From Lachnospiraceae bacterium (GTDB taxonomy: Bacteria > Bacillota_A > Clostridia > Lachnospirales > Lachnospiraceae): DNA of 10,032 nucleotides. Every line of letters starts with the position of its first letter. Position 1 is the first letter of the stretch. Location: the NCBI GenBank assembly GCA_017613055.1, contig JAGAES010000152.1, positions 1-10,032 on the forward strand, written 5' to 3'. Positions 8,965-10,032 of the stretch are shown piece after piece. The translations under genes and the position numbers were made by a program. The notes below the pieces were generated by a model. That model saw only the letters and a list, made by a program, of their open reading frames with translations, was not told the origin of the DNA and did not search any database.

Positions 8965-10032
8965 TTAATCTTCTTTCGTAAACACTGCCTTGTCACTCGG
9001 AGCACATGTGAAGATTGCGCAGCCGAGCGGCGGAATGGTTACCTGGATTGAGTTGTCGCGGCCGTCCGTGCGGACTGCCTTCGACTGCTTCATACGGGTG
9101 TTCACGTTGCCGGAACCGCCGTAGATTTCCGCGTCGCTGTTGAAGATTTCCTTATACCTTCCGGCGAACGGCACACCGACCGTCTGCTTCTCATAAACGA
9201 CCGGCGTAAAGTTGCAGATCACGAAAAGCGTATCCTCCGGCCGTTCGGTCTTGCGGACAAATGTGACGATGCTGTGGTCGGCATCGAGACAGCTCATCCA
9301 CTCAAAGCCGTCCGGATCCTGATCAAGCTCGTAAAGTGCCGGATGCGACCGGTACAACGTATACAGGTCTTTCACCATCCGGTGAATCTTGGCATTTAAC
9401 GTACCGCCTTCATTCGCGTTATCGGTCAGCAGATGCCACTCGAGCGAACGCTCCTCGTTCCACTCGGAAAGCGGCGCCATATCCTGTCCCATGAACAGAC
9501 GCTTCTTGCCGGGATGCGTCATCATGAAGCCGTACGCAACCCGAAGGTTTGCGAACTTCTCTTCGTAGGTGCCGGGCATCTTGCCGAGCATCGAGCCTTT
9601 GCCGTGCACGACCTCGTCATGGGAGAACACGAGAATGAAGTTCTCGCTGTAAGCATAAATCATGCTGAACGTAAGCGAACCGTGGCAGCCTCTGCGGAAC
9701 AGCGGATCCTGGCGCATGTACATCGTGAAATCGTTCATCCAGCCCATATTCCATTTGAAGTCGAAGCCGAGTCCGTCGTCATTGAGATCGCCGGTAATCT
9801 TCGGCCATGCGGTCGACTCCTCGGCAATCATAAGCCGTCCCGGAAGACGCTTCTTCACGATGGAATTCAGATGCTTCAGAAGTTCAATCGCCTCAAGGTT
9901 TTCGTTGCCGCCGTACATGTTGGCAACCCACTCGCCGTCGTTCTTGCCGTAATCAAGATACAGCATCGAAGCAACCGCGTCCATGCGGATGCCGTCTGCG
10001 TGATATTTCGAAAGCCAGAACAGAGCACTTGC
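8965..10032 (-). CDS. glgB: 1,4-alpha-glucan (glycogen) branching enzyme, C-terminal 355 residues, start outside window
   Basis: A GH13 enzyme that cuts an alpha-1,4 glucan chain and rejoins it through an alpha-1,6 bond, creating glycogen branches. The frame is open to the window edge, and the first residues read FWLSKYHADGIRMDAV, which is region II with the nucleophile Asp (codon 9979-9981). The general-acid region MIAEESTAWP, region IV FSHDEVVHGKGSM, the QDMAPLSEW stretch and ERSLEWHLL all match GlgB, so the catalytic triad is intact. The C-terminal beta domain ends with PPLGCAIFTC and a short charged tail. The N-terminal CBM48 domain and barrel start lie beyond base 10032. The stop codon is nine bases before mscS. 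The open frame continues upstream of the internal Met at 9984, so that Met is not the true start. Confidence 0.97.
   Translation of the reverse strand, partial: ASALFWLSKYHADGIRMDAVASMLYLDYGKNDGEWVANMYGGNENLEAIELLKHLNSIVKKRLPGRLMIAEESTAWPKITGDLNDDGLGFDFKWNMGWMNDFTMYMRQDPLFRRGCHGSLTFSMIYAYSENFILVFSHDEVVHGKGSMLGKMPGTYEEKFANLRVAYGFMMTHPGKKRLFMGQDMAPLSEWNEERSLEWHLLTDNANEGGTLNAKIHRMVKDLYTLYRSHPALYELDQDPDGFEWMSCLDADHSIVTFVRKTERPEDTLFVICNFTPVVYEKQTVGVPFAGRYKEIFNSDAEIYGGSGNVNTRMKQSKAVRTDGRDNSIQVTIPPLGCAIFTCAPSDKAVFTKED

Overview
The window reads as chromosomal DNA of a moderately GC-rich member of the Clostridia, most plausibly a Lachnospiraceae relative. The reasons are a type III glutamine synthetase, a YkpA/YbiT-type ABC-F protein, a Gram-positive style HrcA/CIRCE operator, strong AGGAG-like ribosome binding sites in front of nearly every gene, and glycogen genes. 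No phage, transposon, tRNA, rRNA or CRISPR signal was seen. Every gene lies on the minus strand, so transcription runs from high to low coordinates.

Reading in that direction, the window opens inside glgB (glycogen branching enzyme, C-terminal half, 10032-8965). An MscS-type mechanosensitive channel (8955-8119), type III glutamine synthetase (8089-5984), an ABC-F ATPase (5914-4280), a glycogen-debranching-like GH13 protein (4271-2295) and a TraX-family membrane protein (2350-1322) follow. Spacings are 9, 29, 69 and 8 bp, and the last pair overlaps by 56 bp, so the six genes look like one operon. The only possible interruption is a GC-rich hairpin after the glutamine synthetase gene. A separate heat-shock unit follows: a perfect CIRCE operator (1277-1303), a consensus sigma-A promoter (1241-1269) and htpG (Hsp90) running off the window at base 1. 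No gene-free stretch exceeds 150 bp.

The most notable discovery is the GH13 protein. It keeps the CBM48-like N-terminus and the debranching-enzyme sequence around region IV, but it has lost all three catalytic carboxylates: the nucleophile Asp is Asn313, the general acid Glu is about Ser336, and the stabilising Asp is Asn401. The region I His is also lost and active-site loops are shortened. It is therefore probably a non-catalytic pseudoenzyme, in the same operon as a branching enzyme whose motifs are intact. Its upstream neighbour, the ABC-F protein, has one apparently intact and one degenerate ATP site, with every defect falling on the same composite site. Its downstream neighbour, the TraX-like protein, lacks the polar motifs I associate with that family. 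Three consecutive, translationally coupled genes thus encode proteins with eroded active sites.

Functionally the operon mixes carbon storage (glgB and the GH13 relative), nitrogen assimilation (type III GS), osmotic safety (MscS) and translation or ribosome protection (ABC-F). A shared role in balancing storage against growth is an inference from gene order only.
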